Shown one piece after another: positions 8,788-16,890 of a stretch of 35,103 nt of DNA (positions are counted from its first letter, which is position 1; every line of letters begins with the position of its first letter). Source of the stretch: Bryobacterales bacterium. Its GTDB lineage: Bacteria; Acidobacteriota; Terriglobia; Bryobacterales; Bryobacteraceae. The translations under genes were made by a program, and so were the position numbers. The notes under the pieces are model-generated. The model had not been told where the DNA came from. It saw only the letters and a list, made by a program, of their open reading frames with translations, and did not search any database. Location: contig PMVV01000275.1 of NCBI GenBank assembly GCA_003166475.1, positions 35,579 to 70,681 on the forward strand, written 5' to 3'.

Positions 8788-11700
8788 ATGTGGGTAGGGT
8801 GTCCTAACGTGTTCCGGACAATCGTAAGCGGAAGTATCCGACGTCGGGTTTCGGAACGGCCGCGCCCCACCACGCGTTGCCAATGCGCGTTGCTGGCGGT
8901 GGCCGCGCTCGCGAGCTGCGGCCGAGCGCCGGACCTTTCCCGGACAGTTCTGACCAGCGCCAGCCAGGTGCGGCAGCTCTCCGCGGCACAGGTCAGATTG
9001 GGAGTGCCGGTTCGCATCAAGGGTATCCTGACGTATTTCGATGGGCTTTCCAGTTATTGTTTTGTTCACGATTCCACCGGCGGAATCCGGGTTGCCCTCG
9101 CGCCCGGACAGATTCCGCCGGCCATCGGCTGGCGGGTAGAGGTCGCCGGCCTAGCCTCTTCCGGAGGCCCAGCCCCCGCGATCGCCCAGGCTCGCGTATC
9201 GGCTTTCGGGCCGGATGCGCTGCCGCCGCCGGTCTCCGTCTCTCCCTCGCACTTACGGGATCCGGAGTATGAGTACCGGCGCGTAGCGATTTCCGGGGTC
9301 GTGCGGTCGGTCAGTTCCGAACGTCCGGGACTTGTGACGCTCGAGATTCGAGCGGAAAACACCACCGTTTGGGCCAAGGTTCCCGCTTCGATACTGGCCG
9401 TCAACGAAGAGTGGACCGATGCGGATGTCCGCGCCAGCGGCGTGCTGGCCGAATCATTGGATGGGAACCAGGGTGGGGCTGACGCCACGCTGTGGATCTC
9501 CGAACTTGGCGCCATCGAGACAATCCGTCCAGCAACCCCGCCGGACGCGTTGCCTGTGAGTAAGATCCGCACCCTTTTGGCGCTCAATCCTTCCCGGTCA
9601 CCGGCGCACCGGGTGCGCGTTCGGGGGGTACCTTACGTGCCGGCCCAGGGCGGTATGGCGGTCATGGACGAGGCCGGGCAGATCCCCGTTCGGATTGGAC
9701 AGTTCGCCCTCGACCCGAACGTCCGCGTGCTGGACGTGGCGGGCTTTCTGGGCTGGGAGCACGGGCGTCCAGTGCTGGACCGGGCGGTACCAGTCGACGA
9801 CGTCGTGGTCGCCGACCGGGACCAACTGCCCACGGCGGGAGGCACGCTGACCACCGCACTCGCGGTACACCAGTTGCCGTTGAGCGCCGCGCAACGCGCA
9901 TACCCGGTTCATCTGCGCGCCGTGGTGACCTACTTCGATCCCGGCAACCACCTTCTTTTTGTGCAGGATCCCAGCGATGGCATCTTTGTCGAACTGAGCG
10001 AAAAAGAGAAGGCATCGATGCAGGCGGGAGACGAAGTGGAGGTAACCGGAGTAACCACCGCCGATTTTGCTCCGGACGTGGCCAAGGCTCGCATTAGAGT
10101 TCTCGGTCACCCGGGTCTGCCGGTGCCCAAGATGGGCCGCTTCGGAAGCGCCAATTGGGGCCGCGAGGATTGCCACTGGATCGAGTTGGAGGGAGTTGTC
10201 CAACGCGTGGCCAAGGGAAGGGCGGACGCGCTGCTCACGTTGGCCTGGGGCAAGAATTCATATAAAGCCCATGTGCTGGCCCCTCCCGAGTCCTTGGCGC
10301 ATCTGTTGGACGCCGACGTGGCGGTGCGTGGTGTGTGCGGGGCGCTTTTCAATGGAAAATATCAGATGCTCGGCATCCAGATGTTCGTGCCTGGAGCAGA
10401 ATGCATTCGCGTGTTGCGGGCGCCGTCTCCGGATCCCTTTTTGCTGGCGCCGACTCCCATTGCGGGTCTCCTGCAGTTTTCGCGCGCTCGCGATATGGGA
10501 CATCGGGTGCGGCTGCGGGGAACCGTAACATACCCGAATCTGTCCGGGACCAGTTGGGTCCAGGATGCGACCGGCGGAGTCATGCTCCAGGACCACGACG
10601 CGGAGGGATTGGCGGCGGGCGATCGGGTGGATGTTGTAGGCTTTCCGGCCATCGCCGGGTTCGGCCCCGCAGTGCGCGGCGCTGAGGTGAAGCGCTTGCA
10701 GGCCGGTGCGCCGCCGTTGCCCGTGCGCATCACCGCCCAGGACGCCATGAAAGGCGAGTTTGACGGTCAACTGGTGCAGATCGAGGGTAAACTTGTGGAC
10801 CGGCTGCAACAGCCTGGAGAGCTAGTTCTGGTGGTCGAGTCCGGCGAAATGGTCTTCAACGCGAGTCTGCCTGGCCGCGGTTCGGCGCAATCCTTGGAGT
10901 CTGGTGCGCGCCTTCGCCTCACCGGAATCTGCTCGGTGGAAGTGGAGCAATCCCATGACCTGATCCTGCCACACGCGTTTCGGCTGCTGCTCCGGTCTCC
11001 GGCCGATGTCGTCATACTGGGCCTCCCACCGTGGTTGACGGCGGACCGGGTGGCCCCGATCCTGGTGGGAGCCGCGCTGTTCCTCAGCGCCGCCCTGGCT
11101 TGGGTCGTCCTGCTTCACAAGCGGGTCCGGGCCCAAACCCTCGCTCTGCGCGCTCAGACGTTGCAGGTACAGGCCGGGCATCAGAGGACCCGCGATGCGT
11201 TGCAGAAAGCGTGCGAGGCCGAGGCGCTGGGCCTCGACAGCCAGCGCATTCTCGAACTCATCGCCAGGGACGAGCCGGTGGATCTGATTGTCGACCGCAT
11301 CGCCGAGGCCGTGGCGCTGCACTGCGAAGGGGCGGTTTGCGCGATCCTGTTGGGGCGGCCGCACAGCCCACAGGTTTGCGTGGTGCCCGCGCTGCCTGGC
11401 GGCTGGCTGGAGGTCTTGAAGCGGATCGACGTGAGCTCGGTTTCGTTCAGTCCCGAATTCCGCGAGCCCAAACGGTTCTCGGACGACCCGGCATGGGCGG
11501 ACTTCATCGATTCCCAGCAAAATGCGCGTTTCCGGACGTTCTGTTCGGCGCCTATTGTCGTGGACGGCGCCACGGCCGGTGCGATCGCCGCGTTCTTCCG
11601 GGAAGACAAGCGCTCCGCGGAGGCGCAAGGCGCGCAGATCGGCTTGTGGTGCAACATTGCCGCTCTGGCCATGGATCGCCGGCGGCTGCACGACCAGTTG

Positions 11701-12255
11701 TCGCACCGCGCGCACCACGACGGTCTTACCGGGCTGCCAAACCGTGCGTTGCTCTACGAAAGGCTGGAAGCCGAGATTGAGCGCGCCGCGCGCGGCGGGG
11801 GCCTACTGGGCTTGCTCTATATCGACCTCAACGGCTTCAAGCAAATCAACGACACATATGGTCACGACGCCGGGGATGTGGTTCTACGGGAAGCCGCCGG
11901 GCGCATGACCCACGGTGTGCGTTGCGGAGATACGGTGGCACGCATCGGAGGCGATGAGTTTGTGGTGTTGCTGCCCCTGCTCAGCCGAAGGGACGATGCC
12001 GAACAGGTTGCGGATAAAATCATGAAGGCGCTGCGCGAGCCCATCTGCTCGAACCAACAGCGGCTTTCGATCAATGCGAGTGTCGGCATCGCCATATGGC
12101 CGTTTGACGGAGACCGGGCGGATCCTCTGCTGCGCTTCGCCGACGCGCAGATGTACGCGGAAAAGAGACGGCGCTGGTACGATGCGCCGGTAACGACGGA
12201 GCAGCCGGCCACTCCTTCGGTGGCAACGGGGACGTATTCCAAGAGTCGCGTCTGA
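8788..12255 (+). CDS. Membrane diguanylate cyclase with repeated OB-like sensor units and a GAF domain
   Basis: The product has 1155 residues. An N-terminal hydrophobic stretch with a Cys (LLAVAALASCGRA) suggests export. A long periplasmic region follows, built from repeated units that begin near residues 72, 274, 372 and 572. Each opens with a V-R-G-V-T-Y strand pattern, and three carry VQD/VHD-T/S-GGI, in the manner of OB folds. A transmembrane helix spans 755-777, then come a coiled linker, a GAF-like domain (about 825-980) and a GGDEF domain. The active site GGDEF is intact at 1054-1058, and the RCGD inhibitory site sits exactly five residues upstream (1045-1048), so c-di-GMP synthesis with product inhibition is expected. 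The ligand is unknown. ATG 8788 lacks a clear ribosome site, and a later start is possible. Confidence 0.87.
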   Translation: MWVGCPNVFRTIVSGSIRRRVSERPRPTTRCQCALLAVAALASCGRAPDLSRTVLTSASQVRQLSAAQVRLGVPVRIKGILTYFDGLSSYCFVHDSTGGIRVALAPGQIPPAIGWRVEVAGLASSGGPAPAIAQARVSAFGPDALPPPVSVSPSHLRDPEYEYRRVAISGVVRSVSSERPGLVTLEIRAENTTVWAKVPASILAVNEEWTDADVRASGVLAESLDGNQGGADATLWISELGAIETIRPATPPDALPVSKIRTLLALNPSRSPAHRVRVRGVPYVPAQGGMAVMDEAGQIPVRIGQFALDPNVRVLDVAGFLGWEHGRPVLDRAVPVDDVVVADRDQLPTAGGTLTTALAVHQLPLSAAQRAYPVHLRAVVTYFDPGNHLLFVQDPSDGIFVELSEKEKASMQAGDEVEVTGVTTADFAPDVAKARIRVLGHPGLPVPKMGRFGSANWGREDCHWIELEGVVQRVAKGRADALLTLAWGKNSYKAHVLAPPESLAHLLDADVAVRGVCGALFNGKYQMLGIQMFVPGAECIRVLRAPSPDPFLLAPTPIAGLLQFSRARDMGHRVRLRGTVTYPNLSGTSWVQDATGGVMLQDHDAEGLAAGDRVDVVGFPAIAGFGPAVRGAEVKRLQAGAPPLPVRITAQDAMKGEFDGQLVQIEGKLVDRLQQPGELVLVVESGEMVFNASLPGRGSAQSLESGARLRLTGICSVEVEQSHDLILPHAFRLLLRSPADVVILGLPPWLTADRVAPILVGAALFLSAALAWVVLLHKRVRAQTLALRAQTLQVQAGHQRTRDALQKACEAEALGLDSQRILELIARDEPVDLIVDRIAEAVALHCEGAVCAILLGRPHSPQVCVVPALPGGWLEVLKRIDVSSVSFSPEFREPKRFSDDPAWADFIDSQQNARFRTFCSAPIVVDGATAGAIAAFFREDKRSAEAQGAQIGLWCNIAALAMDRRRLHDQLSHRAHHDGLTGLPNRALLYERLEAEIERAARGGGLLGLLYIDLNGFKQINDTYGHDAGDVVLREAAGRMTHGVRCGDTVARIGGDEFVVLLPLLSRRDDAEQVADKIMKALREPICSNQQRLSINASVGIAIWPFDGDRADPLLRFADAQMYAEKRRRWYDAPVTTEQPATPSVATGTYSKSRV

Positions 12256-12281
12256 AGGAATAGAGATCGGCAGCAAGGAAT

Positions 12282-12899
12282 GTGACAGTGCCCGTATCCA
12301 GTGCCATCAATATCTCGATCGTAGCGGGCGCCGCGCTGTTGAGTGCCCACCTGTACCGTTCGGGCTTGCATCGCCGATACCGGGCATTTTCCCTTTTCAT
12401 GATGTTCTTCACTCTGCAGAATACGGTCTTCGTGGTGGTCGCCTCCAAAAGCGACGCCTACCAGAAGTTCTGGGTCCTAACCGAGCCGATCGAATGGTTG
12501 TTCTATGTATGGATCGTTTTGGAGTTGTACTCGTTGGTCCTACAAGACTACCAGGGCCTGTATACAGTGGGGCGCTGGTCGCTAATCGTAGCGATTTCCT
12601 TTGCGTTGCTGGCTTCCGGCTTCAGCCTGGTGGTTCCTTCCCACGCTACGCAGCAAGGACACCTGATGGCGTATTACTACGTGGCCGAGCGCGCCGTCTA
12701 CTTCAGCCTCGCGGTTTTCTTGCTGACGATGCTGGCCCTGCTCATGCGGTATCCCATCACGCTGAATCGCAACGTGATTATCCACAGCGTGGTGTTTTCG
12801 GCTTATTTTCTTAGCAATACGGCCATTTTTCTCTTGTTGAGCACGCGCGGCTTCGGGGCAATCCGACTAGCCATATTCGCACTCAGGCGGTCAACCTAG
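12282..12899 (+). CDS. Multi-pass membrane protein, frameshifted near its C-terminus
   Basis: The readable product has 205 residues with about six hydrophobic helices and little soluble sequence. I know no function for it. GTG 12282 or GTG 12288 can start it; AAGGA at 12275-12279 suits the second. It follows the GGDEF gene by 26 bases and may be co-transcribed. The frame ends early with FALRRST, while the -1 frame continues to 13051 with a helix and a charged tail typical of such proteins, so the full product should have been about 255 residues. Confidence 0.7.
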   Translation: MTVPVSSAINISIVAGAALLSAHLYRSGLHRRYRAFSLFMMFFTLQNTVFVVVASKSDAYQKFWVLTEPIEWLFYVWIVLELYSLVLQDYQGLYTVGRWSLIVAISFALLASGFSLVVPSHATQQGHLMAYYYVAERAVYFSLAVFLLTMLALLMRYPITLNRNVIIHSVVFSAYFLSNTAIFLLLSTRGFGAIRLAIFALRRST

Positions 12900-13051
12900 G
12901 CGCGCTGGGAACGTGGCTGGCGATGTTGAACAAGGCAGGGGAACAGCGCCGGCAGAGACTGCGCCCCGCCCAGATGCCCGGCCGGGAAGAGAGGCTGATC
13001 GGCCAACTGAACGGCCTCAACATGCTATTGCTACGGGCTGCCAGAAATTAG
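12866..13051 (+). pseudogene. Out-of-frame C-terminal part of the preceding membrane protein
   Basis: In the -1 frame relative to the gene at 12282, the DNA encodes QAVNLGALGTWLAMLNKAGE, then an Arg-rich stretch and REERLIGQLNGLNMLLLRAA up to TAG 13049-13051. This gives the missing last membrane helix followed by an amphipathic tail. It has no start codon of its own. The shift lies somewhere between about 12855 and 12885. A sequencing error cannot be excluded. Confidence 0.68.
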
Positions 13052-13074
13052 ACCAAGGGTCCGCTGCATTGGCA

Positions 13075-13731
13075 TTATGCGGCATCTATCATCAACGAGC
13101 GCAGCCCACCTTGCCCCTCCGTTGGGATGCCCGCCATGCTGAGACTCTTCAGGCCCCGGAGGGCCAAGTCGAAGCGATCCTTGGTGCCGGACTTCTGAAA
13201 AAGATGCGACAGATAGACCTTGACAGTGCCTTCGGTAATCCCTAATTCGCAGGAGATTTCCTTGTTCTTCAGGCCTCGCGACAACATGGTCACCAACTGG
13301 CTCTCGCGCGGGGTGAGGGACACCCGCCGGACCGCGCGGAAACTGTCCGTCAGGCTCTTTTCGAACCAAACCTCGCCGGAATACACTCGGTGCAGACACT
13401 GGCGGTATGCCTCCAAGGGCAAATTCTTGCGGAGGATGCCGCGAATACCGATGGTCAGCGCCTGCAGCGCAAAATCGCCGGCAATCGTGTCGGTCCAGAG
13501 GATTAGCTTGCACTCCGGAGCTAGATTCTGCAGTTGGTTGAGCGCGGCGGACGTCATTTCCGGCGTCAAGTCCAGAAGGGCCAAATCCGGGGTTTCGTTC
13601 GCCAAATGCTCTTTTACGGCTGCTATCTTCGAGCAAGAGTCCGTTAGTTCGATCGCCGGATCGGCCGCGACTAAACTCTCCAAGCCCTTTGCCAGAATCG
13701 GTTGATCCGAATAAACGACGACTCGTATCAT
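13075..13731 (-). CDS. NarL/LuxR family response regulator
   Basis: The 218-residue protein pairs an N-terminal receiver with a LuxR-type helix-turn-helix. The phospho-acceptor is D54 in LALLDLTPEM; T80 and K102 occupy the usual switch and Lys positions. Only one of the usual two acidic residues near the N-terminus (YSDQP) is present. The DNA-binding domain begins at LTPRESQLVTMLSRGLKNKE and includes ITEGTVKVYLSHLFQK, a normal recognition helix. No histidine kinase is found in the window. Its ATG overlaps the stop of the 115-residue protein upstream (ATGA), so the two are co-translated. Confidence 0.9.
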   Translation of the reverse strand: MIRVVVYSDQPILAKGLESLVAADPAIELTDSCSKIAAVKEHLANETPDLALLDLTPEMTSAALNQLQNLAPECKLILWTDTIAGDFALQALTIGIRGILRKNLPLEAYRQCLHRVYSGEVWFEKSLTDSFRAVRRVSLTPRESQLVTMLSRGLKNKEISCELGITEGTVKVYLSHLFQKSGTKDRFDLALRGLKSLSMAGIPTEGQGGLRSLMIDAA

Positions 13732-14075
13732 TCTGTTTTCAATACCTCACAATTGTCTTGCCAGCTTCCGGGGAGTGCAGCCGCGGCCATGATTGGCAAG
13801 CGCGCGGCCGCCGGAATCGGACCCGGGTGGCAACGCGGCAGGATCCAGTAACGCACGACCTCGAGCACTGTCCCGCCATGGTCCTCCGCACAGGCTTCCA
13901 GATCCGCCATTTTGTCCCGCAGACTGAGCCACAACCAGCGTTCAAACACCGCCTGGTGCTCTTTCCGCAGCAGGCGCCGTGCCTTGCGTTCGGCTGGCTC
14001 TTCGCCGGGATCGCGGCCGGCCCGGTGGTTGACGAGCGTTCCGATGTATATTAGCCGCTCGAATACCGAGTGCAT
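13728..14075 (-). CDS. Small conserved-looking helical protein, unknown function
   Basis: The 115-residue product begins MHSVFERLIYIGTLVNHRAG, is rich in charged helix formers (LRKEHQAVFERWLWLSLRDK), and ends in a hydrophobic, Pro-rich tail. I recognise the type as a short uncharacterised protein found in Solibacter-like genomes, but no function is known. The frame is open upstream to 14501, yet protein-like sequence starts at ATG 14075, which is chosen. The four-base overlap with the response regulator suggests a role tied to that regulator. The 202 bases upstream contain no clear gene, only a fragment-like frame near 14180-14270 (AIVLRSAGAIRRLLAAV). Confidence 0.62.
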   Translation of the reverse strand: MHSVFERLIYIGTLVNHRAGRDPGEEPAERKARRLLRKEHQAVFERWLWLSLRDKMADLEACAEDHGGTVLEVVRYWILPRCHPGPIPAAARLPIMAAAALPGSWQDNCEVLKTE

Positions 14076-14277
14076 GCGAACCAGCGTCGTGTGAACATCG
14101 CCGCCAGCGGCAGCGGCTGAAACAGCGCAGGCGTTGCCGCAGATATTCTCTGGCACAAGCATTCCCTCAGCGGCTATCCAACTTCTCGCAGGCATCGGAC
14201 CGCACCGCAGCCAGCAGGCGCCGAATTGCGCCGGCCGAGCGGAGAACGATTGCGCTGGGTTCGGTCTTCGGGTATGG

Positions 14278-14763
14278 TCATCGCGCCTCCGCCAGGGTTG
14301 AATTGTGCCTGACCACGATGCCGCCGTAATAGGTCGGATCGGCGAACTTTTCGTCATAGATCCGGCCCCAGCGGAGGTTGTCCAGGCAGCGCTTACATTG
14401 CCCGCACTCGCAGTGCTGGCGTCCATGGGGGCTGGAAGAACGGCCATCCTTTGCTCCGGCCGGAATGCGTCCTCTGGGAGTTCTGGCGGCTTGGCCCGCA
14501 ACCACCCGCCGTGGAGCGGGCGTCTGGGCGGCCACCGGGACTACGGGGGCCGTTTGCGGCGGCTGGCCTCTCGTGGAGGTGTTGTTTAGCAGGTTGGACA
14601 GGGCTGCTTGTGCAAACTGCTGGTTGAGCCGGTGCCGTGACGAATGCGAATTGCCAGAACCGGCCAAATGTGCAAGAATGCCAACGAGATCCGCGGTTGA
14701 AGCCAGAAAATTCTTGGGGACCGATCCAGATGGATCCGTCGCTAGGGGCCAGTCTATATTCAT
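14278..14763 (-). CDS. Uncharacterised protein with a C-terminal CxCxxCxxC motif
   Basis: The 161-residue product has a low-complexity middle rich in Pro, Ala, Thr and Arg (about residues 65-110). It then has a compact Cys motif (HCECGQCKRCLDNLRW) that could bind zinc or an iron-sulphur cluster, followed by IYDEKFADPTYYGG near the end. The N-terminus (NIDWPLATDPSG) is soluble. I recognise no named domain. Start choices are ATG 14763 or GTG 14772 three codons earlier. A good promoter candidate lies about 110 bases upstream. Confidence 0.62.
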   Translation of the reverse strand: MNIDWPLATDPSGSVPKNFLASTADLVGILAHLAGSGNSHSSRHRLNQQFAQAALSNLLNNTSTRGQPPQTAPVVPVAAQTPAPRRVVAGQAARTPRGRIPAGAKDGRSSSPHGRQHCECGQCKRCLDNLRWGRIYDEKFADPTYYGGIVVRHNSTLAEAR

Positions 14764-14873
14764 TTGAATCACCGTGCGCCATGAGCCCGCATCAACGCCT
14801 GCCCGTGCGCGGACAGACGCCAGCGTCTACGGTGGAACTCCTAGTACTCTTAAGAGTTTCACGTAGTATAATC

Positions 14874-14903
14874 TTAATATATCCAAAAACAGGAGACTGT
14901 CAA
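14874..14903 (-). promoter_or_regulatory. Candidate sigma-70-type promoter for the Cys-motif protein gene
   Basis: On the minus strand, a perfect TTGACA (14903-14898) is followed after 18 bases by TATTAA (14879-14874); with a 17-base spacer the box reads ATATTA. The region is strikingly AT-rich for this genome. Another minus-strand box, TATACT, lies at 14870-14865. The start codon at 14763 is about 110 bases downstream. Confidence 0.45.
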
Positions 14904-14981
14904 TAAGAATTCGAAGTTTTTTTAGGTCTGAAAACGAAGATTATCTGAACGAAGCCGTTCACTAACATCCGAACGCTAGCG

Positions 14982-15104
14982 GACCGAAAGCCGGCGGGCG
15001 CATCTTGCGGGTCAGCAAGCCGTGGACGTGCGTTCAGGCTTGGGAAGTAGAGAATCGTACGCCCGGCAAATGGCTCGATAGCAGCCGCAGGCGCTGGACT
15101 CCAG
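14982..15104. repeat. Direct repeat: 3' end of the crp-like gene, copy 1
   Basis: This 123-base block covers the last 30 codons of the Crp/Fnr gene and about 30 bases beyond its stop. It is roughly 80 percent identical by eye, in the same orientation, to 16668-16788. The best-kept part encodes LESSACGCYR and AYDSL in both copies. Confidence 0.8.
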
Positions 15105-15761
15105 GCCTGGCCGGTCGACGACCGTCACCTTCCCCCGCACGTATTGAATAAAGCCCGCCTTTTTCAACATGCCCGTGGCCACATTTACGGTCGCCCTCCG
15201 CACGCCCAGCATATGCGAAAGAAAATCCTGCGTGAGTGGAAATGTATCCTGGCCGGCACGATCGTGCGTCATCAACAGCCAGCGGGCGCAGCGTTCTTCC
15301 ATGCTGTGGATCCGGTTACAGGCGGCTCCATAAGGTATCTGCCGCGTCAGGGCGTAGAAATGTTGATGGGCCAGTTTCCGAATTGGGGGCCGGGTGTCGA
15401 GTAGCTTCAGGCAGGCACTGCTTTCAATCCGCAGCGCCAGGCCAGGTAGCTGAACGAGGTTCAGGCCCATCGCTCCTTGTGCTTGAATCAGCTCCGAGGC
15501 CCCTACCACGCCCTCTTTGCCAACGGTGGCCACCTCCACTTGCGGCCTGCCATCGGTGGTGACCAGCAGGGACACCATGCAGGTTAAGGGGAAATAAACG
15601 GCGTCGATAATCTCGTCTTGGCGAAACAGCCGCATACGGAATTTCAACTTTACTACTTTGGCCTGCAGCATCAATGCGTCGTAGTCTTCCCGTTCCAGGC
15701 TGGCCAAGAGACGGTTCTCATTAGGGTCGGCATCTCCCGACCGCTGGTTCCGCAAAAGCAT
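15012..15761 (-). CDS. Crp/Fnr family transcriptional regulator
   Basis: The 249-residue protein has a cyclic-nucleotide-binding-like barrel (RMRLFRQDEIIDAVYFPLTC to about residue 125), then a dimer helix and a winged helix (TQDFLSHMLGVRRATVNVAT, then LKKAGFIQYVRGKVTVVDRP). The barrel lacks the cAMP-contact RxE signature of true CRP and has EGVVGA in its place, as in the large group of Crp-like regulators with unknown effectors. The N-terminus has no Cys cluster, so it is not FNR-like. ATG 15761 is chosen for its GAGGA ribosome site; ATG 15833 would add 24 low-complexity residues. Its 3' end is duplicated at 16668-16788. Confidence 0.87.
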   Translation of the reverse strand: MLLRNQRSGDADPNENRLLASLEREDYDALMLQAKVVKLKFRMRLFRQDEIIDAVYFPLTCMVSLLVTTDGRPQVEVATVGKEGVVGASELIQAQGAMGLNLVQLPGLALRIESSACLKLLDTRPPIRKLAHQHFYALTRQIPYGAACNRIHSMEERCARWLLMTHDRAGQDTFPLTQDFLSHMLGVRRATVNVATGMLKKAGFIQYVRGKVTVVDRPGLESSACGCYRAICRAYDSLLPKPERTSTAC

Positions 15762-15997
15762 TGTGTTCCTCGGCGAGATTTCCGTCAAAAGCGGCCCGCG
15801 CGGCCCCGGTTGACGAGTTCCGCTCGGTTGCACCTAATTGGCCGACTGCCCGTCAGTCGCGTCGCCATGGCCGCTGACGGTCGCATTCCCGACATTCAAT
15901 CGAAAACACCGGGAATCATCGCTGTCGCCGCTAACCGCAGTGGCGAGCTACTTCCGTAATCCAGACTCAGCGCCGAAAACTCCTGTGCCCGCTGCCG

Positions 15998-16339
15998 CTA
16001 CAGAATGTCGGCGGCGCTTTCCCACTCGGCTCCCGAATCCTGCCCTTCCAGGCGGATGCCCCGAGCGTCGACATCGCAATGGACAGTCCATGGTTTGGCC
16101 CCCTGTCTCAGGGAATAGTTGCGCACTTCTTCGTGACCTCTCATAGCGGCTCGGATGGCTACGGAATGGATGGGGATGTCCTTCTGCGAGAGGAGTTCGA
16201 TAGCGCGCTGTGCATCGGATGCCAGGAGCACGCGATGCCCCTTGCCCGCCAGAACCGCTTGCGCCAGGAGCAGGACACGCTGATCGTCAGCTACCACAAG
16301 AACAGTGTGCTGAGCGTTTATCCCGGATTCAGCCTCCAT
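15998..16339 (-). CDS. Stand-alone pseudo-receiver domain
   Basis: The 113-residue protein folds in outline like a response-regulator receiver: HTVLVVADDQRVLLLAQAVL (first strand and acidic pair, residues 11-30), then KGHRVLLASDAQRAIELL. At the third strand, where the phospho-acceptor Asp should stand in an LDIRMP-like motif, it reads VAIRAAM with Ala at 61, so normal phosphorylation should not occur. The C-terminal half (from about residue 75) departs from a receiver and reads PWTVHCDVDARGIRLEG. ATG 16339 has an AGGAGGG site seven bases upstream; the frame opens earlier at 16393. It lies upstream of the Crp gene on the same strand, 236 bases away. Confidence 0.72.
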   Translation of the reverse strand: MEAESGINAQHTVLVVADDQRVLLLAQAVLAGKGHRVLLASDAQRAIELLSQKDIPIHSVAIRAAMRGHEEVRNYSLRQGAKPWTVHCDVDARGIRLEGQDSGAEWESAADIL

Positions 16340-16560
16340 ACCAAACCCTCCTTTCTGTAACGTGGTGGTAAGGATCACAACTTGCAATTTCACTTTGCAC
16401 TATAAATAATACACCTAATCGAGCATTGTACCTGTTCAACATCGCTCATTTTACTGGAAAAAATCACAGGACGTTTAGTACCAGCCGGAAAGCGATTTGG
16501 GGCTAAAACTCACAGTCCGGAAAGCTGAGGCTCGCTCGGATGAACATCCAGCGACACCGG

Positions 16561-16788
16561 TTAGGTTTTGCGGTTGGCATGCCACATCTCCGCGCTGGCC
16601 TGCTGCCAGGAGTCAGACTCGGCGCCGCGCGCCGCGCGCCGGTACTGCCGGGCAGCCACTGTCGACAGACAGAAAGCCGCGGGCGGATATTGCGGGTCGG
16701 CAAACCGGGGACATGCAATCGGGCTTCGGGGCAGAGAATCGTACGCCCCGCAAATGACTCGATAGCAGCCGCAGGCGCTGGACTCCAG
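16561..16788 (-). pseudogene. Fragment of a second crp-like gene (C-terminal end)
   Basis: The minus-strand frame reads LESSACGCYRVICGAYDSL, matching the C-terminus of the Crp-like protein at 15012-15761. It then runs on open past the place of the original stop into sequence ending AEMWHANRKT before TAA (16563-16561). No start codon or DNA-binding domain is present. The homologous DNA stops sharply at 16788. Confidence 0.7.
16668..16788. repeat. Direct repeat: 3' end of the crp-like gene, copy 2
   Basis: This is a 121-base copy of 14982-15104 in the same orientation. It includes about 30 bases of the flank beyond the stop codon, so it arose by DNA duplication rather than from a shared protein domain alone. 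Confidence 0.8.
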
Positions 16789-16890
16789 TCGGGTATGGAA
16801 CCCGTGCTGCAGCTTGCCGCGAACAGTAACATTCCTGTCTACACGATCGACTCGCGCGGGCTATACACCTCTCCGTACTTTGACGCTGGC
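16789..16890 (+). pseudogene. Fragment resembling a VWFA-type domain gene
   Basis: The plus frame encodes SGMEPVLQLAANSN, then IPVYTIDSRGLYTSPYFDA. This closely resembles a segment of acidobacterial VWFA-related proteins, where an I-Y-x-I-D-x-R-G-L strand is typical. It is only about 34 codons long and joins the crp fragment on one side and the TonB-receptor fragment on the other. The right edge overlaps the receptor fragment by about 15 bases, so the exact join is unclear. Confidence 0.5.

Noticed and set aside
14076-14501. N-terminal extension of the 115-residue protein to a 257-residue frame
   Set aside because: The extra part overlaps the Cys-motif gene and has shadow-like composition; protein-like sequence starts at ATG 14075.
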